In this document: piece by piece, positions 51,598 to 59,887 of the stretch
Position numbering within the stretch: the stretch's first letter is position 1
How the letters are laid out: the number at the start of each line of letters is the position of its first letter
Source: an archaeon GW2011_AR15
Lineage (GTDB): Archaea; Nanobdellota; Nanobdellia; Woesearchaeales; GW2011-AR15
Length of the DNA stretch: 64,000 bases
Assembly (NCBI GenBank): GCA_000830295.1
Contig: CP010425.1
Span: 689,308-753,307, forward strand
Reading direction: 5' to 3'
Program-made: the position numbers and the translations under genes
The notes under the pieces: generated by a model
The model's input: only the letters and a program-made list of their open reading frames with translations
Told to the model about the DNA's origin: nothing
The model's database searches: none

Positions 51598-52347
51598 ATG
51601 AAGATAAGACTGCATCAGTTCCTCAGCAAGTCAGGGCTTTTCAGCAGAAGGCAGGATATGCTGGATGCAATACTGAAAGGGGAAGTGAAGATAGATAGTG
51701 AGACAGTAACAAAGCCGCACTACGGGTTTAATCCGAAAAAAAGGAAAGTGTACTATAAGGGTGAGGAAGTGAAGGAGACAGAGGAAACAATATACCTCAT
51801 CCTGAATAAGCCGCTCGGCTACCTGTCAACAAAGCTTACAGAGAAAGATATCGAGCTTGGGAAAAAATCAGCATTTGACCTCATTACAGGGTTTGACGAA
51901 AAGGCAAAGAATTCCCTTTTTGCAGTAGGAAGGCTGGATGAGGATACTTCAGGCCTGCTTATCTTCACTAATGACGGCAGGCTGGGATACAAGATAGCGA
52001 GCCCTAAGAGCAGCATAAAGAAGACATACCATGCTGTCCTGGAAAAAGAATTATCCGAAAAGGATATTGCTAAAATAGAGAAAGGAGTGAAAATAAGCCT
52101 TGGGGGATTCCCTGAAAAATTTTACACGACAAAACCCTGCAAAATAGAAAAGATTTCTGGAAAAGAAGCGTATATAACCCTGACAGAAGGGAAAAAAAGG
52201 GAAGTCAGGAAAATCTTTGTGGCTATGGGTAATGCAGTTATCAGCCTGAGAAGGATTGCGATAGGAAAAATTCTGCTCAAAAAACTGGATATAAGAGACG
52301 GGGAATTCAGAATAGTTGACAGGCAGTTCATAAAAGAGAGGTTATGA
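51598..52347 (+). CDS. RsuA/RluB-type pseudouridine synthase
   Basis: A 249-residue enzyme with an N-terminal S4 RNA-binding domain (IRLHQFLSKSGLFSRRQDML) and a catalytic core carrying VGRLDEDTSGLLIFTNDG, where Asp is the nucleophile. It resembles bacterial RsuA/RluB/RluF, which modify rRNA, and is uncommon in archaea. Lateral transfer from bacteria is likely. It stands alone with TATA-like sequences upstream. Confidence 0.9.
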   Translation: MKIRLHQFLSKSGLFSRRQDMLDAILKGEVKIDSETVTKPHYGFNPKKRKVYYKGEEVKETEETIYLILNKPLGYLSTKLTEKDIELGKKSAFDLITGFDEKAKNSLFAVGRLDEDTSGLLIFTNDGRLGYKIASPKSSIKKTYHAVLEKELSEKDIAKIEKGVKISLGGFPEKFYTTKPCKIEKISGKEAYITLTEGKKREVRKIFVAMGNAVISLRRIAIGKILLKKLDIRDGEFRIVDRQFIKERL

Positions 52348-52358
52348 CTATCAGTTTT

Positions 52359-54923
52359 TTACAGCTCTTTTTTTTTCATTAGTAAAGTGTTACTGACGAC
52401 ACTCACGCTTGACATCGCCATTGCCGCGCCTGCAATAGCAGGGTTTAACAGGAATCCAAACACAGGATATAGTGCTCCTGCAGCTACAGGAATCCCAACT
52501 ATGTTGTAGAAGAATGCCCAGAACAGGTTCTGCTTTATTTTTTTCATAGTATAATTGCTCAGTTTTATGGCAGTAACAACATCATTAAGGTCATTCTTTA
52601 CCAATACAAGATCTCCTGTCTCTATTGCAACATCTGTTCCTGACCCAAGTGCAATACCAATATCCGCCTGAGCCAGAGCAGGAGCATCGTTGATGCCGTC
52701 TCCGACCATAGCAACATTTCTTCCCTGCTCTTGCAATCCTTTTATTTTCTCTGCTTTTTCTTCAGGCAATACTTCAGACAATACTTCATCAATTCCTGTC
52801 TGCAGGGCAATCGCTTTTGCTGTTCTTTCATTATCCCCGGTAATCATCACTATTTTCTTCCCCATCCCATGCAGTTTTTGAACAGCTTCTTTTGAGTTTT
52901 CCTTTAATGTGTCTGCCACTGCGATTATTCCTATTAATTCTTTGTCTAGAGAAACTAACATGGCTGTTTTTCCTTCTCCCTCAAGTTTTCTCATTGTACT
53001 CTCTGCGCTTAATATCTTTATACCCTTGTCTTTCATTAGTTTTCTACTTCCTAACAATATCTTCTTTTTATCATACAATGCACTAACTCCTTTTCCAGCT
53101 ATTGCCACGAATGATTTTGCATCATGTATATTGATTCTCTTTTCTTTTGCTTTTTTTACAATAGATTCTCCTAACGGGTGTTCAGAGCCTTTCTCAACAA
53201 TTGCAGAATACTTTAAAACATCATTTTCACTATAATTATTAAAGGCAATAATATCTGTAACTTCCGGCTTCCCTTTAGTTAATGTTCCTGTTTTATCGAA
53301 TACAACGGTATCGACTTTCTCAGTTTTCTGCAGTGCCTCGGCATTTTTTATCAGGATTCCGCTATTTGCGCCCATTCCTGTACCGACCATCACAGCAGTT
53401 GGCGTTGCCAGACCCATGGCGCATGGGCATGCGATAACCAGTACTGCAATGGCTATTGAGAGTGAAAACACAAGCGTATTCCCCAGCACAAAATACCACA
53501 AAATAAAAGCCAACACAGAGATTATTATTACGACAGGCACAAAATATAATGAAATTTTATCAACCAATTCCTGAATAGGAGCTTTGCTGGCCTGAGCATC
53601 TTCAACAAATTTAATTATCTGGCTAAGAAAAGTATCCCTCCCTATTTTTGTTGCTTTTATTTTAAGAAGTCCCTGCTTATTTATTGTTGAACCCACAATC
53701 TCGTCTCCTTTGTTTTTTTCAACGGGGATGCTTTCTCCTGTGACCATTGATTCATCTACTGATGAATGCCCTGAGACAACAACACCGTCAGTAGGTATCT
53801 TTTCACCAGGCTTTACAATTATGATATCCCCTATCTGGACATCCTCTATAGGAATCTCGATTTCCTCCCCTCTCCTTTCGACACGGGCGGTTTTTGCCTG
53901 CAATCCTATGAGCTTTTTTATGGCCTCGCTCGTCCTGCCTTTTGCCAGTGCTTCCAGATATCGTCCCAGGAGTATAAATGTTATAAGAAAAGCGGCGGTC
54001 TCATAATATAGACCTTGGAATGTATCTGGCACTAATGTAACTAAGAAACTGTATACAATAGCTGCTCCTGTTCCAATCGCGACCAGAGAGTCCATGTTAG
54101 GAGACAAGTTAAATAATGACTTAAATCCAGAAGTATAAAAGTTTCTGCCTGCATATATAACCGGGATCAGAAGCAGTGTCTGTATCCATGCCATATTCTG
54201 CTCTATAGCTCTAGGCAGAGGCAAAACAGGGAAGAACCCAACAACCATGAAATAGATAAATGGCAGTGAAAATATGAATGATAAAACCAGCTTTTCCTTC
54301 AGCTGTTTTATCTCTTTTTCCCTGAATTCTTTTTCCGTATCTTTGCTTTCAAGCTGTGATGCTTTATATCCTGCCTTGTCAATTGCATTTATAATGTCTT
54401 TAATGGAGACTTTTGAAGAATCATAAGATATAACTGCTTTTTGTGTTGACCAGTTTGGTTTTGCCTCTACGATGCCCTCCAGCTTTTCAACAGAATTTTT
54501 TACTATATTGGCGCAATGGTCAGACATCATGCCCTCAACATGCAGGTTTACCTCGTCTTTCACAACAGAATATCCTTTTTTCTTCACAACATCCTCAAAT
54601 TTGCTCACATCTGTTTTTGAATCATCATACTCCACAGTGGCTTTGTTTGTTGTAAGATTTACGTTGGCAGATTTTACTCCTAGCGTATTTTTAAGCCCAT
54701 GTTCTATTTTTGCAGCACAGCTGGCGCAATGCATGCCGGAGATAGTCAGCGTTGTTTTTTTAGAGCCTTTCTCTGTATATCCATGCTTTTCTTCAGCATT
54801 GTCATTGCCCAAAAATTTGTCTTTACAGTGCTGACTGCAAAAATAATATGTCTTGCCGTCTTTTTCCCCCTTAAGAGCTTTTTTAGGGTCAACTTCCATT
54901 CCGCATACTGGGTCTTTTTCCAT
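52359..54923 (-). CDS. copA: Copper-exporting P1B-type ATPase
   Basis: An 854-residue Cu+ pump. N-terminal YHS/TRASH-like metal finger ([19 protein letters not shown]), first HMA with GMHCASC, second HMA with GMMSDHC, where the first Cys is Ser. Eight membrane helices carry [12 protein letters not shown]; then DKTGTLTKG (phosphorylated Asp), [12 protein letters not shown], and MSSVSVVSN in helix 8, typical of P1B-1 Cu+ pumps. It heads no operon: upstream genes at 54925-56035 precede it on the same strand. Confidence 0.96.
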   Translation of the reverse strand: MEKDPVCGMEVDPKKALKGEKDGKTYYFCSQHCKDKFLGNDNAEEKHGYTEKGSKKTTLTISGMHCASCAAKIEHGLKNTLGVKSANVNLTTNKATVEYDDSKTDVSKFEDVVKKKGYSVVKDEVNLHVEGMMSDHCANIVKNSVEKLEGIVEAKPNWSTQKAVISYDSSKVSIKDIINAIDKAGYKASQLESKDTEKEFREKEIKQLKEKLVLSFIFSLPFIYFMVVGFFPVLPLPRAIEQNMAWIQTLLLIPVIYAGRNFYTSGFKSLFNLSPNMDSLVAIGTGAAIVYSFLVTLVPDTFQGLYYETAAFLITFILLGRYLEALAKGRTSEAIKKLIGLQAKTARVERRGEEIEIPIEDVQIGDIIIVKPGEKIPTDGVVVSGHSSVDESMVTGESIPVEKNKGDEIVGSTINKQGLLKIKATKIGRDTFLSQIIKFVEDAQASKAPIQELVDKISLYFVPVVIIISVLAFILWYFVLGNTLVFSLSIAIAVLVIACPCAMGLATPTAVMVGTGMGANSGILIKNAEALQKTEKVDTVVFDKTGTLTKGKPEVTDIIAFNNYSENDVLKYSAIVEKGSEHPLGESIVKKAKEKRINIHDAKSFVAIAGKGVSALYDKKKILLGSRKLMKDKGIKILSAESTMRKLEGEGKTAMLVSLDKELIGIIAVADTLKENSKEAVQKLHGMGKKIVMITGDNERTAKAIALQTGIDEVLSEVLPEEKAEKIKGLQEQGRNVAMVGDGINDAPALAQADIGIALGSGTDVAIETGDLVLVKNDLNDVVTAIKLSNYTMKKIKQNLFWAFFYNIVGIPVAAGALYPVFGFLLNPAIAGAAMAMSSVSVVSNTLLMKKKEL

Positions 54924-54924
54924 T

Positions 54925-55086
54925 CTAATTCGCCTTCAATGCATGACTTGTAATTTCCAGATTACAGCTATCATGTTCTTTGCACCATTTTTCACATTCA
55001 TCAGCATGCACTTTATCGTTGTATAGTAGTTTACACTCCTCACACTGATAATACTTGTTTCCCTGCGTTACAATTTTTTTAACCAT
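54925..55086 (-). CDS. Small Cys/His metal-binding protein
   Basis: A 53-residue protein: [27 protein letters not shown] then [16 protein letters not shown]. Five Cys and three His are placed as in treble-clef or heavy-metal chaperone sites. It starts one base inside the stop of the upstream gene and its stop TAG lies just before copA, so it is a genuine operon member. Likely a copper or zinc binding helper (inference). Confidence 0.7.
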   Translation of the reverse strand: MVKKIVTQGNKYYQCEECKLLYNDKVHADECEKWCKEHDSCNLEITSHALKAN

Positions 55087-55331
55087 TAAGCAAACTTATT
55101 GTACAACCATGCGAATCCATAGCTGAATATGAAGCCTATTATTGCCGCCTCGATTATGCCGGTTATTATGCTTAACGGGCTTAGCCCAAAAAACATATGC
55201 CACTGCATCATCATGCTGACAGCACCCATATACATACCCATGCCGCCAAAAAGGCCAAGCAGCAGCATTCCTGCAGCGGATACAGCTGCTCCTGCATATC
55301 CGAATGCCAGTTCATTTAGTTTTCCAGTCAT
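55086..55331 (-). CDS. Small two-helix membrane protein of the copper operon
   Basis: An 81-residue protein with two membrane helices, rich in Gly, Ala and Met (GLFGGMGMYMGAVSMMMQWH in between). The Met-rich loop with Trp and His could bind Cu+. It overlaps the next gene by 1 base and lies upstream of copA. A family of similar small proteins is found beside metal-resistance genes in archaea and bacteria; exact function unknown. Confidence 0.7.
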   Translation of the reverse strand: MTGKLNELAFGYAGAAVSAAGMLLLGLFGGMGMYMGAVSMMMQWHMFFGLSPLSIITGIIEAAIIGFIFSYGFAWLYNKFA

Positions 55332-55343
55332 TTTTTACCTCCT

Positions 55344-55547
55344 TTAACCACAACAGCCTCCGCCGCTGGTTTTTTTAACAGTGCTTACTTCACTTTTATA
55401 AGCATTAATATGTTCCTGAGAACAAAAGTTCTTTTTGAATACACCAACATATCCGGGTATTTTGATTTCTGCGTTTATTTCTTTCTCTTTTTCAATAGGT
55501 TCTCTGCAATAAACGCATTTTTCCTTTAATAATCCAAATAATCCCAC
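55344..55547 (-). CDS. TRASH-like metal-binding protein
   Basis: A 67-residue protein with CVYC near 11-14 and FCSQEH near 41-46, a TRASH/YHS-like metal finger, and a C-terminal GGGCCG tail that adds two Cys. Start is GTG at 55547, with GAGGTGATGTAA upstream supplying the ribosome-binding site. It probably buffers copper (inference). Confidence 0.75.
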   Translation of the reverse strand: MGLFGLLKEKCVYCREPIEKEKEINAEIKIPGYVGVFKKNFCSQEHINAYKSEVSTVKKTSGGGCCG

Positions 55548-55667
55548 TTACATCACCTCTTTATTGCAACAACAAGAATGATACTTTTTTCCGCTCTTTC
55601 CCTTGTTATTGCAGCATTCATGTTCTTTGTTTTCTTTATTCTCCTTACAACAGTTATGTTCTTTCAT
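55548..55667 (-). CDS. Cys/His-rich metallothionein-like peptide
   Basis: A 39-residue peptide with seven Cys in CC, CC and CCC groups and three His, in a Lys/Asn background (MKEHNCCKENKEN...). This is a metallothionein-like composition, though no known family motif fits. It lies between the ArsR regulator and the TRASH-like protein gene, each on the same strand with 0- and 23-base gaps, in the copper operon. Confidence 0.65.
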   Translation of the reverse strand: MKEHNCCKENKENKEHECCNNKGKSGKKYHSCCCNKEVM

Positions 55668-55690
55668 AGTTTTTGCCTCATCTTGGTGTA

Positions 55691-56035
55691 TTAATCTTGT
55701 ATTAAATTACCTCCTTTTTCAAAAAGTTCAGCACAGTGCGGGCACTTAGTTTTCTTGTTCATCTGGCTGAAAGCATCCCTTAATGGGCACCAGCAGTAAG
55801 CATCGCTCAATCTGTAATATTTTTTCCTGCCTTTTTTCTCAAATTTTACTATGTCTAATCCAGCCATCATCTTTAGCTGATGGGAGATTGCCGATAGAGT
55901 AAGTTCTCCAACTGAGCTATGGATGTCTTTTACAGTCATAGGGCCTTTTGATACAGTTACAAGTATCTTCAGCCTGGTTTCATCTGCCAGAGCGTCAAAA
56001 AACTTTATGATTCTCTGGTTTATCTCCTTCATCAA
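55691..56035 (-). CDS. ArsR-family metal-responsive repressor
   Basis: A 114-residue winged-helix repressor. DALADETRLKILVTVSKGP and LTLSAISHQLKMMAGLDIVKF are the ArsR core. The C-terminal extension has YCWC and CPHC, a four-Cys site suited to a soft metal. Binding would derepress the following copper operon (five genes to copA). Start preceded by a TATA-like TATTTAAATATAC at about 56049-56061. Confidence 0.85.
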   Translation of the reverse strand: MMKEINQRIIKFFDALADETRLKILVTVSKGPMTVKDIHSSVGELTLSAISHQLKMMAGLDIVKFEKKGRKKYYRLSDAYCWCPLRDAFSQMNKKTKCPHCAELFEKGGNLIQD

Positions 56036-56068
56036 TAGTTGAGAAATTGCTCAAGTATTTAAATATAC

Positions 56069-56566
56069 CTATTTTTTTAGTATATCCAGCACATCCTCTC
56101 TTAGTATAACTTTCCTTATCTTGCCATGGGCTTTTATCATGATTAATTTTTTCTCCTGCATTTTCTGAAGCGACCGGTATGCTTTTACCCTGTTTAATCC
56201 AGGAAGTCTGGAAATCTCAGCCTGTGTAGTCTCTCCCGTGGTCTTTACAAGATGCTTTATAATCTCCTCTTCTTCCTTATTGAGAAACATAAGCACTATT
56301 TGCAGGATGTTCTCTGAATTTTTTCTTTGTTTTTCCAAAGCTCTGAAACTTAGGCCGGAAATAAAAAAACCAAGGATTATTGAGATCATTATCATGATAA
56401 ATAATAGTTCAAGGTGATTCTGGGCGGCATAATAAAATAATGGATTGGCATTTGTCATATCCCTACTACCGTAAGTAATTATTGTGATAACTGAAACAAA
56501 AATAAATATAATTATGAGCACGGCCAGCCCAAGATATTTATAGAATTTTAGTTTTTGTGTATCCAT
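56069..56566 (-). CDS. Membrane-anchored winged-helix regulator
   Basis: A 165-residue protein with two membrane helices (about 12-35 and 50-75) joined by a short external loop, then a cytoplasmic winged-helix part (NKEEEEIIKHLVKTTGETTQAEISRLPGLNRVKAYRSLQKMQEKKLI pattern) like MarR. Such two-helix anchors let a transcription factor respond to membrane or external signals directly. A TTG upstream adds five residues. Diverges from the DsbA-like gene over a region with TGTTTCA repeats. Confidence 0.8.
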   Translation of the reverse strand: MDTQKLKFYKYLGLAVLIIIFIFVSVITIITYGSRDMTNANPLFYYAAQNHLELLFIMIMISIILGFFISGLSFRALEKQRKNSENILQIVLMFLNKEEEEIIKHLVKTTGETTQAEISRLPGLNRVKAYRSLQKMQEKKLIMIKAHGKIRKVILREDVLDILKK

Positions 56567-56601
56567 AGTTGCTGCAAACAATATTGGTTTTATATATTTT
56601 T

Positions 56602-56672
56602 TGTTTCAGAAATTGCAGCATTATTCTTAAATGTTTCGCAACCCTTTAAATATTGTTTCAACATATGAAACA
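56602..56672. promoter_or_regulatory. TGTTTCA repeats in divergent promoter
   Basis: TGTTTCA at 56602-56608, TGTTTC at 56632-56637, and a perfect palindrome TGTTTCA-ACATA-TGAAACA at 56654-56672. Several TATA-like sequences overlap them (TATATATTTTTTG, CCTTTAAATATTG). They are plausible operators for the membrane-anchored regulator at 56069 or for ArsR. Confidence 0.5.
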
Positions 56673-56748
56673 TACATGTGTGCCTATTTTGTGCATGAAA
56701 AAAGGAGTTGTCAGCTCTAAAAAAAGAGCCTGTAAAACTCCAGAATAA
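56665..56748 (+). CDS. Possible short leader peptide upstream of dsbA
   Basis: A 27-residue frame (MKHTCVPILCMKKGVVSSKKRACKTPE) with three Cys starting inside the palindromic operator and ending 10 bases before the dsbA start. It may be chance coding in a control region; its overlap with operator and poly-A content argue for caution. Confidence 0.2.
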   Translation: MKHTCVPILCMKKGVVSSKKRACKTPE

Positions 56749-56758
56749 GGAGGTAAAA

Positions 56759-57520
56759 ATGCCAAAAAAGAATAAAAAAGAAGAAACAATAACCATTACA
56801 AGATCAATGGTGTGGAAGGGAGCTGCAGGGATATTGGCCCTATTATTAATTATCTCAGTCTTGACAGGAGGATTTAAAATCGGGACTGGGAAAAGCCAGG
56901 ATAATACCGCTCCTACTCCTCAGCCTACCCAGCCCACACAGCCAACGCAGCCCACAGAATACACAAGCAGCATAGATGACGACCCTTCAAAAGGGAGTAC
57001 CTCTGCTAAGGTTGTGATAATAGAGTGGGGGGATTTCCAGTGCCCATACTGCAGCAGGTTTTACAGTGAGACACTGCCTTCAATACAGCAGAACTATATC
57101 AGCACAGGGAAAATCCGGTTTGTTTACAGAGATTTTCCTCTGAGCAGCATACATCCTCAGGCAACACCTGCAGCAGAGGCAGCAGAATGCGCAGACGAAC
57201 AGGGAATGTTCTGGGAATTCCATAACAAGCTGTTCGAAAATCAGGACTCATTAAGTGCTGATAACTACAAGGCATGGGCTGAAGAGCTCGGCATGGACAC
57301 ATCACTGTTCAACAATTGTATTAACTCAAGAAAATACCAGGCAGAGGTCCAGAGCGACTTCAGCGCAGGCACAAGCGCAGGAGTTACAGGGACGCCAGGA
57401 TTCGTAGTGGGAGTTCTCCAGGATGACGGAAAGACTGTAATAGGCGGGTCTGTCAGGGGAGCAGTTCCTTACTCAACTTTCGCGGCAGTAATAGAAGCAG
57501 AACTTGCTAAAGTGAATTAA
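56759..57520 (+). CDS. Membrane-anchored DsbA-like thiol oxidoreductase
   Basis: A 253-residue protein with a cytoplasmic basic start, one membrane helix (about 20-38), a Thr/Pro/Gln linker (PTPQPTQPTQPTQPTEY) and a DsbA fold. Active site CPYC in DFQCPYCSRFY, cis-Pro in GTPGFVVG, helical insert with CADEQGMFWEF. It makes disulfides outside the cytoplasm and can be re-oxidised by VKOR. Start ATG follows AAGGAGGT. Confidence 0.93.
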   Translation: MPKKNKKEETITITRSMVWKGAAGILALLLIISVLTGGFKIGTGKSQDNTAPTPQPTQPTQPTQPTEYTSSIDDDPSKGSTSAKVVIIEWGDFQCPYCSRFYSETLPSIQQNYISTGKIRFVYRDFPLSSIHPQATPAAEAAECADEQGMFWEFHNKLFENQDSLSADNYKAWAEELGMDTSLFNNCINSRKYQAEVQSDFSAGTSAGVTGTPGFVVGVLQDDGKTVIGGSVRGAVPYSTFAAVIEAELAKVN

Positions 57521-57559
57521 TATTTTTTATTTTTTTAATATAAAAACAGGTCTTAAACC

Positions 57560-58033
57560 ATGGAGTATAAATTATTCCGGATTTTGAAAAAAAGAAAATA
57601 TCTCAGTATCATGATAATCTCATCTGTTTTCATGATAATATTCTTTCCTGTAGCGCAGTCATTAGCTACAGGCGGTTTGCAGAACCTGGATTTATGGTTC
57701 AGGGTAATACCGAAGGTCAATTTATTCTTATTGGGGGTATATTCTATTTTGTTTGGTGCTTTACTTTCATTGCAGATATACAATTTTAAATCCAAGGAAT
57801 GCGATATAGAACAAAAAGTTGCAGGAGCATCTACTACAGGGGTTAGCGCGGTTATTGCTTCATTAGTTCCGGCATGCCCGGCTTGTTTATCATGGGTATC
57901 ACTGCTATTGCCGGCCAGCTTTGGGTTGACAGCAACAATTTTCATGATAAAATACAACGGATTAATCCTTTTAGGAAGCATTATTTTATTATTAGCTGCT
58001 ATGTACCTGTTGGGTGGTTTTAAGAGAAAATGA
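57560..58033 (+). CDS. Four-helix membrane protein with CPAC motif
   Basis: A 157-residue protein with four helices. The CPAC in ASLVPACPACLSWVSLLL has the form of a thiol-redox or metal site within or near the membrane, similar to small DsbB/CcdA-type proteins, but no full family match. Overlaps the next gene by 4 bases (ATGA). It follows DsbA by 39 bases and may pass electrons or metal across the membrane (inference). Confidence 0.7.
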   Translation: MEYKLFRILKKRKYLSIMIISSVFMIIFFPVAQSLATGGLQNLDLWFRVIPKVNLFLLGVYSILFGALLSLQIYNFKSKECDIEQKVAGASTTGVSAVIASLVPACPACLSWVSLLLPASFGLTATIFMIKYNGLILLGSIILLLAAMYLLGGFKRK

Positions 58034-58581
58034 GCAAAAAGAAATTTAATTGTGAATCCTGTGGGAAAGGATTTTCCACAGAGGGCGGCCTGAATATGCA
58101 TACAAAAGTTAAGCATCCAAGCAAGAAAGAAGAGGGATCACCAGCACTGACAGAAAAGCAGAGAAAAAAGATAAACTGGGTGATTTTCATTATTGCGGCT
58201 GTTGGTATTGTTGGTTTTATATGGTTCAGTTCATCAAATGCAGAAGTGCTGCCTCCAATAGATATGCAGGGGCATATCGAAGTAAATCCGCCCTCACATA
58301 TCATGAAAGAACCTATGCTTTTGACAGTCCAGAAACACATGCTGGAGCATGCAGATGGCTCCGGCCCGCCAGGAGTGATTATAAATTATAATTGCGATGA
58401 TTATGAATGCGAGCCTGATTTGATAGAGAAACTTGAGGGTTTTGCTGTTGAATATTCTGAGAATGTCTATGTGGCCCCTTTTGAGAACATGGATGCAAAG
58501 ATAGCTCTTACCAGGCTTAGAAGAATACAGGTTTTGGAAGAATATGACTATGATGCGATAAAGAGTTTTATAGGCTCATAA
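58030..58581 (+). CDS. C2H2 zinc finger plus membrane helix plus DUF3105-like external domain
   Basis: A 183-residue protein. Residues 5-29 are a classical C2H2 finger (FNCESCGKGFSTEGGLNMHTKVKH). A membrane helix (about 49-66) follows, then an external domain with EPMLLTVQKHMLEHADG and VIINYNCDDYECEPDLIEKL that resembles DUF3105 proteins found in archaea and Actinobacteria. The fusion puts a DNA/protein-binding finger inside and a Cys-containing sensor outside. Confidence 0.75.
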   Translation: MSKKKFNCESCGKGFSTEGGLNMHTKVKHPSKKEEGSPALTEKQRKKINWVIFIIAAVGIVGFIWFSSSNAEVLPPIDMQGHIEVNPPSHIMKEPMLLTVQKHMLEHADGSGPPGVIINYNCDDYECEPDLIEKLEGFAVEYSENVYVAPFENMDAKIALTRLRRIQVLEEYDYDAIKSFIGS

Positions 58582-58587
58582 ATAGAT

Positions 58588-59076
58588 TTATTTTATGACA
58601 ACTATATTTGTCATTCCCCTTCTTTTTCTTTCTATAATGCCCCTGTTTTCCAGTTTATCCAATATCCTTGTTACTTTAACTTTCGACATGTCTAATTTTG
58701 CTCCTATTTTGCTTTGATATATCCCATTATCGCTGTTTTTTATAAGCTCAAATACTTCTCTTTCTTTCTTATTCAGACCTGATAAATCATACTCCTTTTT
58801 TGTTATTATTTTTTCTTCTTTTGAGAATAAAAGATATGCCCCAATCCCCCCCAATCCTGCTACCAGAATGCTGGCTAAAAGAGGGATTACACTTAAGTTA
58901 TTGTCTTTATGATATGGGCACGAAGAAATTGAACAGCTGTCTGCCCCGTTCTCACCGCATGCTTCGGCGCAGGCCTGGAGCTGCTGATTATCAAACTGAA
59001 TTTTGAAATAAATCATTAATAAGATTACAACAACACTTAATATTACTATGATCCTCCCTAATTGTTTTGGTTTCAT
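58588..59076 (-). CDS. Membrane winged-helix regulator with Cys-rich external loop
   Basis: A 162-residue protein. Two membrane helices flank an outer loop with four or more Cys (CAEACGENGADSCSISSCPYH). The C-terminal cytoplasmic part (LSGLNKKEREVFELIKNSDNG, then LDMSKVKVTRILDKLENRG) is a winged helix like MarR. It could sense metal or thiol state outside and act on DNA inside. It is the last gene of the long minus-strand run. Confidence 0.8.
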   Translation of the reverse strand: MKPKQLGRIIVILSVVVILLMIYFKIQFDNQQLQACAEACGENGADSCSISSCPYHKDNNLSVIPLLASILVAGLGGIGAYLLFSKEEKIITKKEYDLSGLNKKEREVFELIKNSDNGIYQSKIGAKLDMSKVKVTRILDKLENRGIIERKRRGMTNIVVIK

Positions 59077-59173
59077 CGACTTTTAAAAGATTTTTCAACT
59101 ATAAAAATTTAGCTATTAATCTGTTTTATAGAGAAAAAGACACCACACATTAGGGAATGGCTCGCTCTCTATA

Positions 59174-59776
59174 TCACGTTTCATCATGAGCATGGCCGGT
59201 TCCTCCGCAGGCATCAGACAAATCCCAGACATCTGCTATTTGTTCTGCTGTAAAACCTTTTTCAGTAATAAGATATTTAGCAAGCCCCTCATATGCATAC
59301 CAGTGCCAGCATTTGCAACAGCAGGGGCCTCCTTCATGAGATAAGTCTACTGCGTGGTCATAAACTTCCTGCTGTTCAGCGTTTAAAATTATATTTTTTT
59401 GATAATCTAGAAGCTCTTTCGCCAAAGACACGGAGACATCGTAAGGGTCAGGGGGTATTTTTTCAAAATCTGAATATTTTTTCAAAGCGTGAACTTGTTC
59501 TGCATATCTATGGAATACCATCGCCCCGCAGCAAGATCCCTGAATTCTTTCCTGATCTGATTTTGAATCGATATAATTAAATGTTCCGCCGCATGAATTT
59601 GTATGTGCACTGCTTAATAAGGCAAATTTTACTTCTAGAGCTGTCTGTTCATTAAGTGTTGCAGCAGAATTTATAGAACTGAAAATATAGGCAGTTGATA
59701 AAATTAATATAACTATTAGTACAAACAGGATATTTGATTTTTTAAAAGTTACTGTATTTTTCTCTTTCTCTTTCAT
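59174..59776 (-). CDS. Anchored Cys-rich exported protein (CCCKCWHW motif)
   Basis: A 200-residue protein with one N-terminal membrane helix (about 15-35). The external part contains CGGTFNYID, SCCGAMVFHRYAEQ and GPCCCKCWHWYAYEGLAK, then FTAEQIADVWDLSDACGG; two CC pairs, a CCCxC and His/Trp, arranged like soft-metal sites. It resembles the protein at 62840-63523 in anchor and in its Cys motif before a helix. Metal binding or redox is inferred. Confidence 0.75.
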   Translation of the reverse strand: MKEKEKNTVTFKKSNILFVLIVILILSTAYIFSSINSAATLNEQTALEVKFALLSSAHTNSCGGTFNYIDSKSDQERIQGSCCGAMVFHRYAEQVHALKKYSDFEKIPPDPYDVSVSLAKELLDYQKNIILNAEQQEVYDHAVDLSHEGGPCCCKCWHWYAYEGLAKYLITEKGFTAEQIADVWDLSDACGGTGHAHDET

Positions 59777-59887
59777 CTTATGTTTTTCCCATTATAATCA
59801 ATTCTATAATTAGTAGAGACTGAAACACTTTATTAATATAACCTGAAATGGGTTTCACTATCCTCTGTTTACAAAAATTAAATCATA

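Noticed and set aside
55548-55667. Treating the 39-residue Cys/His frame as chance
   Set aside because: The dense CC/CC/CCC pattern, exact operon spacing and metal context make it more likely real, so it was kept as a feature.
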